Source: Lentisphaeria bacterium
Lineage (GTDB): Bacteria; Verrucomicrobiota; Lentisphaeria; Victivallales; UBA1829
Direction: 5' to 3'
NCBI GenBank assembly: GCA_017456805.1
Contig: JAFTIQ010000072.1
Location: 1 to 46,690 of the forward strand
Length of the DNA stretch: 46,690 nt
Below, one piece after another: positions 1-7,978 of this stretch. Position 1 is the stretch's first letter. The number at the start of each line of letters is the position of its first letter. The notes beneath the pieces were generated by a model that was not told where the DNA came from, searched no databases, and was given only the letters and a program-made list of their open reading frames with translations. The position numbers were made by a program, and so were the translations under genes.

Positions 1-1007
1 AGCTGGTTCAAATTATCAAGATGGATTCCGAATGTTTGTCCGGGATTATATTTTTTCTTCAGGATTTCCCCGATCTCTTCTTCGAGCTTTTCTTTAAGAT
101 CGGTCGTTTTTGTGATTAATTCCGCCACTTTTTTTTCTTCTATCTGCGGTGTTACAGCATCTTCTTTTATTATATTTTTATAAATAGCAACCCCGGAGAT
201 GACGATTGCAATCACTGCCAACATGGCAATGAATTTCTGCCAGACGGTGTTTTTTCCTGTAACGATTGCTTTTTCTTCCGGTTTGGTTTCTTCGATCCAG
301 CCGTCAAGAAGCGGGAAGCCGTTTGTTCCGTCACTGAGAGAAATTTTCTGTTTTTTCCCTTTGATTTTTTTGCTGAGAGTCTGCTGCAGAGATTTGATAA
401 AACCGGAAAAACTGTTTGCTGATTCAAGGGCATCCAGGAAGGCAAGCGTGAAAAAGCCATGTCCGGTTTCCTTGTCTTCAAACGCACATTGTCCACCGCA
501 GCAGGATCGGAGAAGTACCGGAGGAAAATAATCATCATCATAGCTTTTTTCTGTCAAAAATGAGATGTCCCGGGAGGCTTTGTAAGTACTGCGGGCGCTG
601 CTCCGAATGTTATTCCGGCAGCTGTCAAGAATGAAAAGACGCCGGAGATTCCGGTTTTCGCTGATGGCTGTCACTGCTGCAAGGGGGATCGCATCAGCAC
701 CTCCGTCGATATCCAGTGTCGCTGTTTTTGCATTATGACAGAGAAGATAATGGTTTCCGCCGGTTTCATGACCGTGTCCGGCAAAATAAAAAAGGAAAAC
801 GTCATTATCCTGCAAGTCTTTGCATAATTCTTCCACTTTGTTCAAAACCGAAATTTTGCCGGCGTTTTCATTCAGCAGGATATGGGTTTCATATCCTTTT
901 TGCCGTAATGTTTCGCAAACGGCTGAAGCATCATTGACTGCACAAGATAAATCATTGATCCCTTCATCTCTGTATTGATCGATCCCAACAAACAATGCAA
1001 CTCTCAT
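1..1007 (-). CDS. Caspase-like (peptidase C14) protein with membrane segment, C-terminus off the window
   Basis: Translation from the ATG at 1007 stays open to the window edge, giving about 335 residues. The start MRVALFVGIDQY is the usual first strand of bacterial caspase-like domains. The catalytic dyad is visible as His78 in FYFAGHGHE and Cys130 in FILDSCRNN. A hydrophobic stretch near residues 260-282 (FIAMLAVIAIVISGVAIYK) looks like one transmembrane helix, followed by a charged, coiled-coil-like part. An AGAGGA ribosome site precedes the start. It resembles the caspase domain of the gene at 44094 (same GID, AGHG and LDxCR blocks), so an FGE-like or other sensor domain may follow beyond the edge; that is inference. 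It follows the Nif11-like gene by about 85 bp on the same strand. Confidence 0.85.
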   Translation of the reverse strand, partial: MRVALFVGIDQYRDEGINDLSCAVNDASAVCETLRQKGYETHILLNENAGKISVLNKVEELCKDLQDNDVFLFYFAGHGHETGGNHYLLCHNAKTATLDIDGGADAIPLAAVTAISENRNLRRLFILDSCRNNIRSSARSTYKASRDISFLTEKSYDDDYFPPVLLRSCCGGQCAFEDKETGHGFFTLAFLDALESANSFSGFIKSLQQTLSKKIKGKKQKISLSDGTNGFPLLDGWIEETKPEEKAIVTGKNTVWQKFIAMLAVIAIVISGVAIYKNIIKEDAVTPQIEEKKVAELITKTTDLKEKLEEEIGEILKKKYNPGQTFGIHLDNLNQ

Positions 1008-1091
1008 ATTTATCCTCTTATGTTCTGCTGTTACCCTGATACTGTAATTGACGAAAAAAAACTGAAAATCTGTCACTAAAAAGAAAAAATT

Positions 1092-1286
1092 TCAGCTTCT
1101 TTCGTAGAGGTATTGAACAAATTCTTCGACGGTAAAAGAAAATCCGTTCCTGTCGGCGATCCGGATCAATTCGTCGATCCGTTCTTCCTGATCTTCAAAA
1201 CGATCCTGAAGAGTCAGTGCTTCCTTTTTTACTTCCGGGGAACGGTCAAGAAAAGCATAAAATGCTGCAACAGCTTCTTTTGACAT
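1092..1286 (-). CDS. Nif11-like small protein
   Basis: This encodes about 64 residues beginning MSKEAVAAFYAFLDRSPEV. The layout, a short helix with the SKEAV..F and D..L pattern and then the conserved GFSFTVEEF near the end, matches the Nif11 family (PF07862). The chosen ATG has a GGAAGAG ribosome site six bases upstream. Two upstream in-frame ATGs exist, one overlapping the TGA of the preceding gene, so translational coupling is possible. Nif11 domains occur as free small proteins and as leader peptides of ribosomally made peptides. Here there is no Gly-Gly cleavage site, core peptide or modifying enzyme, so I treat it as an orphan of unknown role. Confidence 0.65.
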   Translation of the reverse strand: MSKEAVAAFYAFLDRSPEVKKEALTLQDRFEDQEERIDELIRIADRNGFSFTVEEFVQYLYERS

Positions 1287-1288
1287 GG

Positions 1289-2104
1289 TCATCTCTTCCA
1301 ATATTTTGTCCAGGGAGCTTCACCCGTTTCCCATAGACGATTCAAAAATGCATGTTCCCGGGGGGTATCCATACATTGCCAGAATCCTTCATGACGATAA
1401 GCATTCATTTCGCAATCTTCCGTGATCCGGGAAAAGGGTTCCGCTTCAAAATATACATCCTGATCTTCCGGAATATATTTGGTGATAACAGATTTATCAA
1501 CAACCATAAACCCGCCGTTGATGAATCCGGCAGAGCGAATGGGTTTTTCATCAAAACGGATCGATCCGTCTTTCCGGAAGTGGATTTCTCCAAACCGTCC
1601 CTCCGGATGAACTGCAGAAACAGTCAGAAGCCTGCCGGAACTGTTATGATTTTCCAGAAGTTTTTTCATATCCACATCCGCCACACCATCGCCGTATGTG
1701 AGAAAGAATTTTTTGTCTTTCGGTTTCAGATATTTTGACGCGATCCGGATCCGTGTTGCGGTACAGCTTTCCAAACCGGTATCAGCCAGCGTGACTTCCC
1801 AATCCTCTTCCTCCCGTTTTCCGTGGAAGATCATTTCCGGCGTTTGTCCGAGCTTGATGGTAACATCATTTTCCCGTGCGGAAAAGTTGAGAAAATAATC
1901 CACAAAGGTCTCTTTTTTGTATCCGAGACAAAGGATGAAACGTTTGATTCCGAATGCAGAATAGCTTCTCATGATATGCCAGAGAACCGGATGGTTTCCG
2001 ATGGGAACCATTGGTTTCGGCAGCAGCTCCGTAACGTCTCTGAGACGGGTTCCTTTTCCTCCGCAGAGAATCATTGCCGGAGGCATTTCTTTTGCGTTTG
2101 CCAT
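1289..2104 (-). CDS. rfbF: Glucose-1-phosphate cytidylyltransferase family protein
   Basis: About 271 residues from MANAKEMPPAMILCGGKGTRL. This family makes CDP-glucose from CTP and glucose-1-phosphate for 3,6-dideoxysugars of surface polysaccharide. The nucleotide-binding loop GGKGTRLRD, the KPMVPIGNHPVLWHIM block, ILCLGYK, TYGDGVADVD (metal-binding Asp) and FINGGFMV occur in the order seen in RfbF. The length is slightly above the usual 257 or so. The ATG at 2104 is preferred because it begins 8 bp after the stop of the LptF/G gene and the homology starts just after it; the longer reading from 2182 overlaps that gene. No partner CDP-glucose dehydratase is in the window, so a different sugar-1-phosphate substrate is possible. 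Confidence 0.8.
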   Translation of the reverse strand: MANAKEMPPAMILCGGKGTRLRDVTELLPKPMVPIGNHPVLWHIMRSYSAFGIKRFILCLGYKKETFVDYFLNFSARENDVTIKLGQTPEMIFHGKREEEDWEVTLADTGLESCTATRIRIASKYLKPKDKKFFLTYGDGVADVDMKKLLENHNSSGRLLTVSAVHPEGRFGEIHFRKDGSIRFDEKPIRSAGFINGGFMVVDKSVITKYIPEDQDVYFEAEPFSRITEDCEMNAYRHEGFWQCMDTPREHAFLNRLWETGEAPWTKYWKR

Positions 2105-2111
2105 GATCAAA

Positions 2112-3209
2112 TCACCGTTTTGCGATGTGGAAAATATAATAAGCTCCGAATCCCTGATAGAGGATCGGCGCGATCCATACAAGATATTGCGGATACGCCC
2201 ATGTGACAGAGCTCAGGACGTTTGCGACGAGAATTGCTCCGAAGTAGACCCCGGCAAGCAGAACACTCATAAACAATCCGACAGAGGTTTCCCGGCGGGA
2301 GGTTCTGATTGCCATCGGAAGTCCAAGCAGAAGGAATGCAATGGGAGAAAGTGCCAGCGCAACACGCTGATTCAATTCTGTTTCCAATTCGCAAACCCGT
2401 TTTTTCATGTTGGCTTTCCGTGCGATCACGACCCGTGCATAAAGTTCCCGGAATCCTTCAAATTTATCCCGTTTCATGACGGTGATCTGGTTGAATTTCT
2501 TTCCGTATTCAATTTTGATCCAGCTTTTTCCGGCGGTGGGACGTTCCTGTTCTCTGCCATCTTTCAGATAATCGATGATCACGGTGTTTTCCAGTTCAAT
2601 GAAAAGTTCCTGAGCCTGTTCATCCACGCGGATCCTGCCCACAGAAGCTGAGATATCCTGCTGAAGTTCATCGCCATCCATACGATAGATCTGTACTCCG
2701 TGAATGGTTCCGTCTTCATCTTTGCTGTCGATCATCACCTGCAAGTCATCGAATTGCAGCGGCAGCCCCGGACGGAACAGGGCAAGGGGGGAATCCAGCG
2801 CAACGTTTTTCACAACGTCCCGGGACTTGGAGAGATAAACCGGTCCCACTTCCAGCTGAATATAAAGACAAAGACAGGAAAGCAGGAATACGATTGCGAT
2901 GATCGGCGCAACGATTTGCAGAATGGAAACTCCGCATGCCCGCATTGCTGTGATTTCGTTATCAGCGGAAAGTCTTCCGAAGACCAGCATAATGGAAACC
3001 AGTGATGCCCAGGGAATCGTAAAGGACAATGCCACCGGGAGAATATAGAGCAGAAATTGAAATGCCGCAGAGGAGTCCACCCCGGCAGAAATGTATTCAA
3101 ATACCTTGATCAGCCGCGCTCCGGTCATCCCGAACGTCAGCACTGCAATCGCCGTGATAAAGGTCACGACAAAGTTTTTGGCGATATACCAGTTAAGCGT
3201 TTTCAGCAT
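2112..3209 (-). CDS. LptF/LptG family permease (YjgP/YjgQ)
   Basis: An integral membrane subunit of the LptBFG transporter, which extracts lipopolysaccharide from the inner membrane for transport to the outer membrane. The 365 residues show the family layout: N-terminal LKTLNWYIAKNFVVTFITA entering helix 1, two more helices near residues 50-130 (including FGRLSADNEITAMRACGVS, the conserved cytoplasmic loop), a periplasmic beta domain at about 130-270, and three C-terminal helices. The length is normal. Sequence alone does not decide between LptF and LptG. It is the first gene of a minus-strand run with the cytidylyltransferase 7 bp downstream, which fits a surface-glycolipid role. An AAAGGA ribosome site precedes the ATG; a TATAAT-like box lies at 3230-3235 but no convincing -35 was found. 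Confidence 0.85.
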   Translation of the reverse strand: MLKTLNWYIAKNFVVTFITAIAVLTFGMTGARLIKVFEYISAGVDSSAAFQFLLYILPVALSFTIPWASLVSIMLVFGRLSADNEITAMRACGVSILQIVAPIIAIVFLLSCLCLYIQLEVGPVYLSKSRDVVKNVALDSPLALFRPGLPLQFDDLQVMIDSKDEDGTIHGVQIYRMDGDELQQDISASVGRIRVDEQAQELFIELENTVIIDYLKDGREQERPTAGKSWIKIEYGKKFNQITVMKRDKFEGFRELYARVVIARKANMKKRVCELETELNQRVALALSPIAFLLLGLPMAIRTSRRETSVGLFMSVLLAGVYFGAILVANVLSSVTWAYPQYLVWIAPILYQGFGAYYIFHIAKR

Positions 3210-3481
3210 ATTGTCTCATCCTTTGCAAAATTATAATCACAAGGGTAATTTAGCACGTTTCTTGGAGATTGCAAAAGATTTTGATGCAGAATCATAAAAT
3301 AATTGCATAAAATCAGCTGTTCCTGCTCCGGTTTCAAAAAGTCAATATGGGATCTCTTTATGAAAAAATTATGAAAAATTTTCTAATTCTTATATTTCAT
3401 GTGCTATAATTACACCTTTCCAATTTTCTCTGATATCTCACCATAAAATAATTTTTGTTAATAAAAAATAGTTTTGGCGAA

Positions 3482-3509
3482 TTGCAATTCCAAAATGCTA
3501 TGCTATATT
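3482..3509 (+). promoter_or_regulatory. Sigma70-type promoter reading into the split prepilin locus
   Basis: TTGCAA (3482-3487), 16-bp spacer, TATATT (3504-3509). It points right, toward the two prepilin heads and the pilin body. The upstream stretch 3210-3480 is AT-rich and otherwise shows nothing I can assign. Confidence 0.5.
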
Positions 3510-3553
3510 TGACGTACGCTATGTTGTGCAACGGCAAAAACAAAGAGAAGATT

Positions 3554-3605
3554 ATGAACAAAAAAGATTTTTACACTGACCGAATTATTGGTAGTAATCG
3601 CATTA
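3554..3605 (+). pseudogene. Vestigial prepilin head A, out of frame by one base
   Basis: An ATG at 3554 with an AGAGAAG ribosome site starts MNKKD, but the class III signal continues only in the next frame, where bases 3570-3602 read FTLTELLVVIA. One extra base in the A6 or T5 run would explain the shift. The head stops soon after, at the palindrome where it meets the reversed head B. I read it as a broken duplicate prepilin start. It also holds GAATTATTGGTAG (3582-3594), a one-mismatch copy of the inversion repeat. Confidence 0.6.
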
Positions 3606-3669
3606 TCGCAATACCTACCAACAATTCGATAAGCGTAAACGCCGTTCTTTTTGATTGACAATTTTTCAT
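3571..3669 (-). pseudogene. Reversed prepilin head B (start codon and class III signal on the opposite strand)
   Basis: Reading leftwards from ATG at 3669 gives [20 protein letters not shown], a proper type IV prepilin leader with the FTLIE cleavage context, then a stop after 32 codons. A strong AGAGGAG ribosome site lies seven bases before the ATG. The head has no body in this orientation. Joined at the shared repeat AATTGTTGGTAG to the plus-strand body at 3718 it would read [19 protein letters not shown] with no frame break. Confidence 0.7.
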
Positions 3670-3729
3670 CTTTGAACTCCTCTTAATTGGAAAGGTTTCT
3701 AAAAGTTGTTATGATACAATTGTTGGTAG
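3615..3729 (+). repeat. Inverted 12-bp repeat bounding a probably invertible segment
   Basis: AATTGTTGGTAG lies on the minus strand at 3615-3626 and on the plus strand at 3718-3729. Between them are 91 bp carrying the ribosome site and start of head B, pointing away from the pilin body. Looser similarity continues past the repeats because both encode the same signal codons (GTA GGT ATT GCG ATA against GTA GTG ATC GCG ATC). Inverting the segment places the start, ribosome site and signal peptide in frame with the body. No recombinase gene is adjacent, so the enzyme and whether it still flips are unknown. Confidence 0.65.
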
Positions 3730-4439
3730 TGATCGCGATCATCGCCATTTTGGCAGGAATGCTTTTGCCTGCCTTGAATCAGGCGAGAGAAAAAGGCAGA
3801 TCATCCAGTTGTGTCAACCAGCTGAAACAGCTTGGGTTGGCATTTGCCCAATACCGGGGAGATAATGATGACTATTATCCGATCAGCCGGTTAAAAGATG
3901 AGAGCAGCACGAAGGTTTACTGGCCGACCTCTCTCTGTACCTATTTCGGAGACGAACAGAAAGAATACAACAACAGTACCAGAGCCCCGAAATGGCTGAG
4001 CTGTCCAAGTCAGAAAGTCCAATATACTCAGACAGCAGTCCTCGCGTACGGGTGTTCCTATGCTTACAACGCTGCCTGTTACGGAGTCAGTGATATCGAT
4101 AAATCCTATAACAGACGGACCAAATTTGTGCCGGCGGCGAGTGACACTGTTTTGAGCGGCGATGCCTGGTACGGGTCGAGTTCAGATGCAAACCGTCAGA
4201 GAGGACATATTGAATTTGAAATCAGTCAGCCCAAACTTGGAGTATGTTACCGTCACAGCAAACGCAGCAATATTTTGTTCGCAGATCTTCACGTCAACCC
4301 GGAAACCTGGCATAAGTTGAACACAAAAAACTATGATTATGGCTGGCTTCCCTGGAGACGCCAGAACCAAACAGCCGGAAAAGCCCTGACATACGGTCCG
4401 GTAGAAGAATTCACAAAAGGTTATCACCCCTACATGTAA
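3711..4439 (+). CDS. H-X9-DG-type pseudopilin body, currently without a proper signal peptide
   Basis: From the ATG at 3711 the product starts [19 protein letters not shown] and continues with the usual [31 protein letters not shown] of Lentisphaerota/Planctomycetes pseudopilins. The C-terminal H-X9-D motif is present as [14 protein letters not shown]. The expected basic leader and F-T-L-I-E cleavage site are missing; they lie reversed just upstream (head B). An alternative TTG start at 3687 does not supply them. There is no well-spaced ribosome site for the ATG. As it stands the protein would not be processed by prepilin peptidase. It is followed 10 bp later by the DUF4838 gene, as pilins are elsewhere in this window. 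Confidence 0.75.
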   Translation: MIQLLVVIAIIAILAGMLLPALNQAREKGRSSSCVNQLKQLGLAFAQYRGDNDDYYPISRLKDESSTKVYWPTSLCTYFGDEQKEYNNSTRAPKWLSCPSQKVQYTQTAVLAYGCSYAYNAACYGVSDIDKSYNRRTKFVPAASDTVLSGDAWYGSSSDANRQRGHIEFEISQPKLGVCYRHSKRSNILFADLHVNPETWHKLNTKNYDYGWLPWRRQNQTAGKALTYGPVEEFTKGYHPYM

Positions 4440-4449
4440 GGAGAAAAAT

Positions 4450-6996
4450 ATGTTGATTTCAAAGTTCAAAATGGGAATTCTGGCAATGTTTGCCCTGGTT
4501 GGAGCCGCATTTGCCTACGACTTGAAGACAGTCGAACTCGTTCCCGTCAAATTTCAGAAAACACCTGCTCATGCACCTGTCAGACTGGTGGAAAACGGAA
4601 AACTCAATTTTGCAATTGTCGCCGATTTGGATGCGGAAAGACGGATGCAGAAGAAAAACCGGACGGACAAAAGTATTGAGCCGGCTCTCAAAATTCTGCA
4701 GGAAGCCTTTTTCAAATGTACAGGTGTCAAACCCCGGATTCTGGATGTGAAAGATGCCGGAAAAGCAAAATATATGCTGGTTGTCGGAGACAATGCCATT
4801 ACCCGTGCCAATGGAGTGGATGTGCGGAAACTTCCGGATCAGGGACTTGTCATTAAGAGTTTCCCGAAAGGGGTGATCATTGCAGGCTTTGACTCTTCTC
4901 TGATTGAAGGGTACAATATGGATCCGCTGGCAAAACTCGGTTCCAGTCTCGGAACGAAGTTTGCTGCATACGATTTTGTGGAACGCTTCCTGGGTGTCCG
5001 TTACTTCTATCCCGGGGAATACGGAACCCTTTGGCCGGAAGTCAAAAATCTGACCATCAAACCGGTACATTATACGGATGCTCCCTATATGAACACCCGC
5101 GGCGGTCAGTTCTATCTCGGATCAACGATTTCCAAAAAAGGAAGACCCTTCTGGGAACCGTATCTCGGCAAATTGACAGATCAGGATGCCCGGTTCTATG
5201 AAAAATGGAGAATGGGCGGAACGCTGCCTCCGGGAGGAACTCATTGTCCCCGCCCGGAACGGATCGCCAAGGCTTATCCGGATAAACTTGAAACCATTTT
5301 CTACAAATCTCCAGCAGGGAACTTCTGGTATAATCCGAAGGCCCACGTCGGAAACGTCTTTGATGTCGTCAATCTGGAATTCGCTGATCTCCTCCTGGAA
5401 TCAGCCAAGAAGTATTACAAATCCAACGGAAAGATTGACGAAGGCGGTTTTGGTGTGCAGGGCTGCAACACCACCTACTTTTCTTTCGGGGTTTGTGATA
5501 CTCTTCTTCCCGATACGGACGTGGAAAATCATCCGGTGGTCAGACGCTTGAACCTGATGAACTCCCAGTCTCTGGGTGATGTAAAAGGTTCTTTCGCAAG
5601 CAGATCCAACGGGATGGCAAACATCTATGCCCGGTTCCATCAGTATCTTGCTCAGAAAATGAAAAAAGAACTGCCGGGAACCAAACTCTTCATCATGGCT
5701 TATTACAATGTCCAATATGCCGGAACAGATCCGCGTTATACCCTGCCGGATAATACGGAAGTCTTTCTCTGTCTGGGGGATCTTCCCAACAAGATCAGAA
5801 GCAAGAGAGCTCAGAAAGAGATGCTCCGGGTAACCGGAGACTGGTATAAATCTCTCGGCAACCGTCCGATTCAGGGATTGTGGCTCTATACAGGAACAAA
5901 TCCTTTTGTTCAGGCAGTCAACGGTGAATTCGTCGGAGATATCCCGAAAGTCTTCGGGAAATACTTCGGAACCAAGACAATGTTCTATGATCATTGTATT
6001 ACAGCTGCTCCCGGCAATGCATGGTTCTATTACTACTCCAATTATGCAGCATACCGTTCGATGTGGAATCCCAATTGGGATGCAGCCGCAGCGATCGATG
6101 CCCATTGGGAAAAATTCTATGGCCCCAGAACCGGTAAGATCCTCCGTGAGTTCCATCAGCTTCTCCGGGATTGCTATGTAAAATATGAGCTGAATGCCGA
6201 TGGTTCCGGACGCAATGTTCTTTATCCGCTCCCGGAACTCCTGAAAATGGAAAAACTTCTTGCCGCGGCACAGAAATCTGTCAAACCCGGAACCGTGGAA
6301 GCTCAGCGTCTGAAACTGTTCATGGCTCCCTGGCCGAAGGCAATCCAATCCATCAAAAATCAGTTGTCTTATGAACGCCCCGTCCACTCCGTCTATCAGC
6401 TGCTCCGGAGAGATAAAGTGACCCTCGACGGCATTGGAAACGAAGCTTTCTGGGCAAAAGTCAAACCCATGAAACTGATGGATCCCAAAGGCTCAGGCAC
6501 CCCGGTCAAATATCCGGCAAGCATCAAGCTTGCCTGGACGAAAACCGGGATCTATGGTCTCTTTGAAACCAAATATGCGCCTGTCGCAGATCGCTCCAAA
6601 GAAGTCTTTTTCAATGATAACTATGAAATTCTTCTTTCTCCCGGACAGGGGAAAGAAGTGTTCTTCCAGTTCGTCTTTGACCCCTTGAAACAGACTTTCT
6701 TCGGAACACAGCGGCTTCTGCCGATCCCTCAGCCCTTCGATCGTTACTGGAAAGTCTCAGGTTTCCAGCTGGCATCCAAATACAGCAATGATCATTGGAC
6801 GGCTGAGTTCTTTATTCCGTTCTCTGTATTCAAAACCAAAAATTCTGTTCCTCAGGTCTACGATACCTGGCATTGCAATGTGGTGCGGAACAAGATGGGG
6901 GCTGAGCGCGAATACAGCGGAACTGCTATGACTCTTGGAAATAATCACAACCTTAATATGTTCGGTCTCATTAAATTCGCAGGGAAAGGAGAATAA
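4450..6996 (+). CDS. Secreted DUF4838-like protein with C-terminal CBM9-like domain
   Basis: An 848-residue exported protein with a Sec signal (MLISKFKMGILAMFALVGAAFA, cut near residue 22) and a good AAGGAG ribosome site. Residues about 50-210 resemble the N-terminal part of DUF4838/alpha-glucuronidase-like proteins, including FVERFLGVRYFYPGEYG. Unlike the two other DUF4838 proteins here it lacks the QND...C-x-C motif; the corresponding part reads FGVQGCNTTYFSF. Residues about 640-845 (VTLDGIGNEAFWAKVKPM through WTAEFFIPFSVFK) look like a CBM9/DOMON-type sugar-binding domain. It lies between the pseudopilin and the small secreted protein at 6999 and probably forms one transcript with them. 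A glycan-binding or glycan-cleaving role is likely, the substrate unknown. Confidence 0.75.
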   Translation: MLISKFKMGILAMFALVGAAFAYDLKTVELVPVKFQKTPAHAPVRLVENGKLNFAIVADLDAERRMQKKNRTDKSIEPALKILQEAFFKCTGVKPRILDVKDAGKAKYMLVVGDNAITRANGVDVRKLPDQGLVIKSFPKGVIIAGFDSSLIEGYNMDPLAKLGSSLGTKFAAYDFVERFLGVRYFYPGEYGTLWPEVKNLTIKPVHYTDAPYMNTRGGQFYLGSTISKKGRPFWEPYLGKLTDQDARFYEKWRMGGTLPPGGTHCPRPERIAKAYPDKLETIFYKSPAGNFWYNPKAHVGNVFDVVNLEFADLLLESAKKYYKSNGKIDEGGFGVQGCNTTYFSFGVCDTLLPDTDVENHPVVRRLNLMNSQSLGDVKGSFASRSNGMANIYARFHQYLAQKMKKELPGTKLFIMAYYNVQYAGTDPRYTLPDNTEVFLCLGDLPNKIRSKRAQKEMLRVTGDWYKSLGNRPIQGLWLYTGTNPFVQAVNGEFVGDIPKVFGKYFGTKTMFYDHCITAAPGNAWFYYYSNYAAYRSMWNPNWDAAAAIDAHWEKFYGPRTGKILREFHQLLRDCYVKYELNADGSGRNVLYPLPELLKMEKLLAAAQKSVKPGTVEAQRLKLFMAPWPKAIQSIKNQLSYERPVHSVYQLLRRDKVTLDGIGNEAFWAKVKPMKLMDPKGSGTPVKYPASIKLAWTKTGIYGLFETKYAPVADRSKEVFFNDNYEILLSPGQGKEVFFQFVFDPLKQTFFGTQRLLPIPQPFDRYWKVSGFQLASKYSNDHWTAEFFIPFSVFKTKNSVPQVYDTWHCNVVRNKMGAEREYSGTAMTLGNNHNLNMFGLIKFAGKGE

Positions 6997-6998
6997 TA

Positions 6999-7898
6999 AT
7001 GAATCTGAAACATTTTGCAGTCGCAGCACTTGCTCTGGTCAGTGCTGTATCTTTCGCCCAGAACCATGCACCTGTCAATGTCTCTGTCAGACCTGTCCGG
7101 GTCTATCAGCCTGAAAAGTTTTCCGTTGCTCAGGGTGCAAGTATTTCCAACCAGTACAACCGCTATGACATCATCATGAAGCTCTCCAAACCAACGGATA
7201 CAAAGCCGACGGAGTTGAAGATCACTTTGGATTGCGGGACATTCGGTTTCGGCGCATTGGTCAATTTCATGAACATCAAAGCAAATGGGATTCCCATGAG
7301 CAAATTGATGGTTCAGAAAGAAGATATGCAGCCGTGGAAAGATGGAAATAATGCCGGAGCTGTTATCAAGTTGAACTTCGATGGAAGCAAGTTCGATTTG
7401 ATTTTCTACATGCGCCCCGATTCTCCTGTTCTCTGGTGCAGCCTCAAACCCTCTGCTGATACCATCGAAGAACCGGAAGATCTTTCCATCGTCCACAGCT
7501 GTATCCCCTCCATGCTCGCAAAGAATGGAAAGAAAGTCGTTTGGACCGGCAACCCCTACAACCGTCAGGTCGTTACCAATACCCGTACCATCGGAATGGA
7601 TCCCAAACGGAAACCTGTCCTTCTCACCCCCGCAGAAACCAGTCTGACATTCCGCGATGCCACATTTGATGGCTCTTCTGCGGACAAAGGCTATGGTCCT
7701 ATCTGGCTCGGCATGGATTATTCCGCAGTTCAGGAAGCAAAGCTTTTCTGTGTTTCCAACTGGACCGCATGGCTGGAAGTCAAGCTGAATCCGGCAATGA
7801 AAGAACATAAGATTGCATTCTGGCAGCAGAAACCCAGAATTTCCAATGCAGCTTTTGAAGCAAAATTGAAAAACGAATCCGCTGCATTCACCCGCTGA
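6999..7898 (+). CDS. Secreted protein of unknown function
   Basis: I do not recognise this 299-residue protein. It has a clear Sec signal (MNLKHFAVAALALVSAVSFA, cut before QN) and an AAAGGAG ribosome site within the end of the preceding gene, so it is the last gene of the three-gene unit. The mature part is strand-rich with few Cys, has GFGALVNFMNIKANGIPMSK and DLIFYMRPDSPVLWCSL segments, and no obvious catalytic motif. A substrate-binding or structural role beside the DUF4838 protein is possible but unsupported. Confidence 0.7.
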   Translation: MNLKHFAVAALALVSAVSFAQNHAPVNVSVRPVRVYQPEKFSVAQGASISNQYNRYDIIMKLSKPTDTKPTELKITLDCGTFGFGALVNFMNIKANGIPMSKLMVQKEDMQPWKDGNNAGAVIKLNFDGSKFDLIFYMRPDSPVLWCSLKPSADTIEEPEDLSIVHSCIPSMLAKNGKKVVWTGNPYNRQVVTNTRTIGMDPKRKPVLLTPAETSLTFRDATFDGSSADKGYGPIWLGMDYSAVQEAKLFCVSNWTAWLEVKLNPAMKEHKIAFWQQKPRISNAAFEAKLKNESAAFTR

Positions 7899-7925
7899 TT
7901 TCCACTTTCTGGAATCATTGATAAG

Positions 7926-7960
7926 GGGCTGCTGCAAAATTTCAGGTTTTGCAGCAGCCC
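7926..7960. terminator. Bidirectional intrinsic terminator
   Basis: GGGCTGCTGCAAAA (7926-7939) pairs perfectly with TTTTGCAGCAGCCC (7947-7960) around a 7-base loop, with T-rich sequence after it on the plus strand. It sits between two convergent genes and can serve both. Confidence 0.85.
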
Positions 7961-7978
7961 TTTGATTTTTGTAAGAGA

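Noticed and set aside
1092..1286. RiPP precursor peptide
   Set aside because: No Gly-Gly site, no core region, and no modifying enzyme or exporter nearby.
3230..3258. Sigma70 promoter for the LptF/G operon
   Set aside because: A TATAAT-like box exists at 3230-3235, but no hexamer resembling TTGACA lies 16-18 bp upstream of it.
6945..7937. 330-codon minus-strand frame
   Set aside because: Shadow of the secreted protein gene at 6999; composition unlike a real protein and crosses the terminator.
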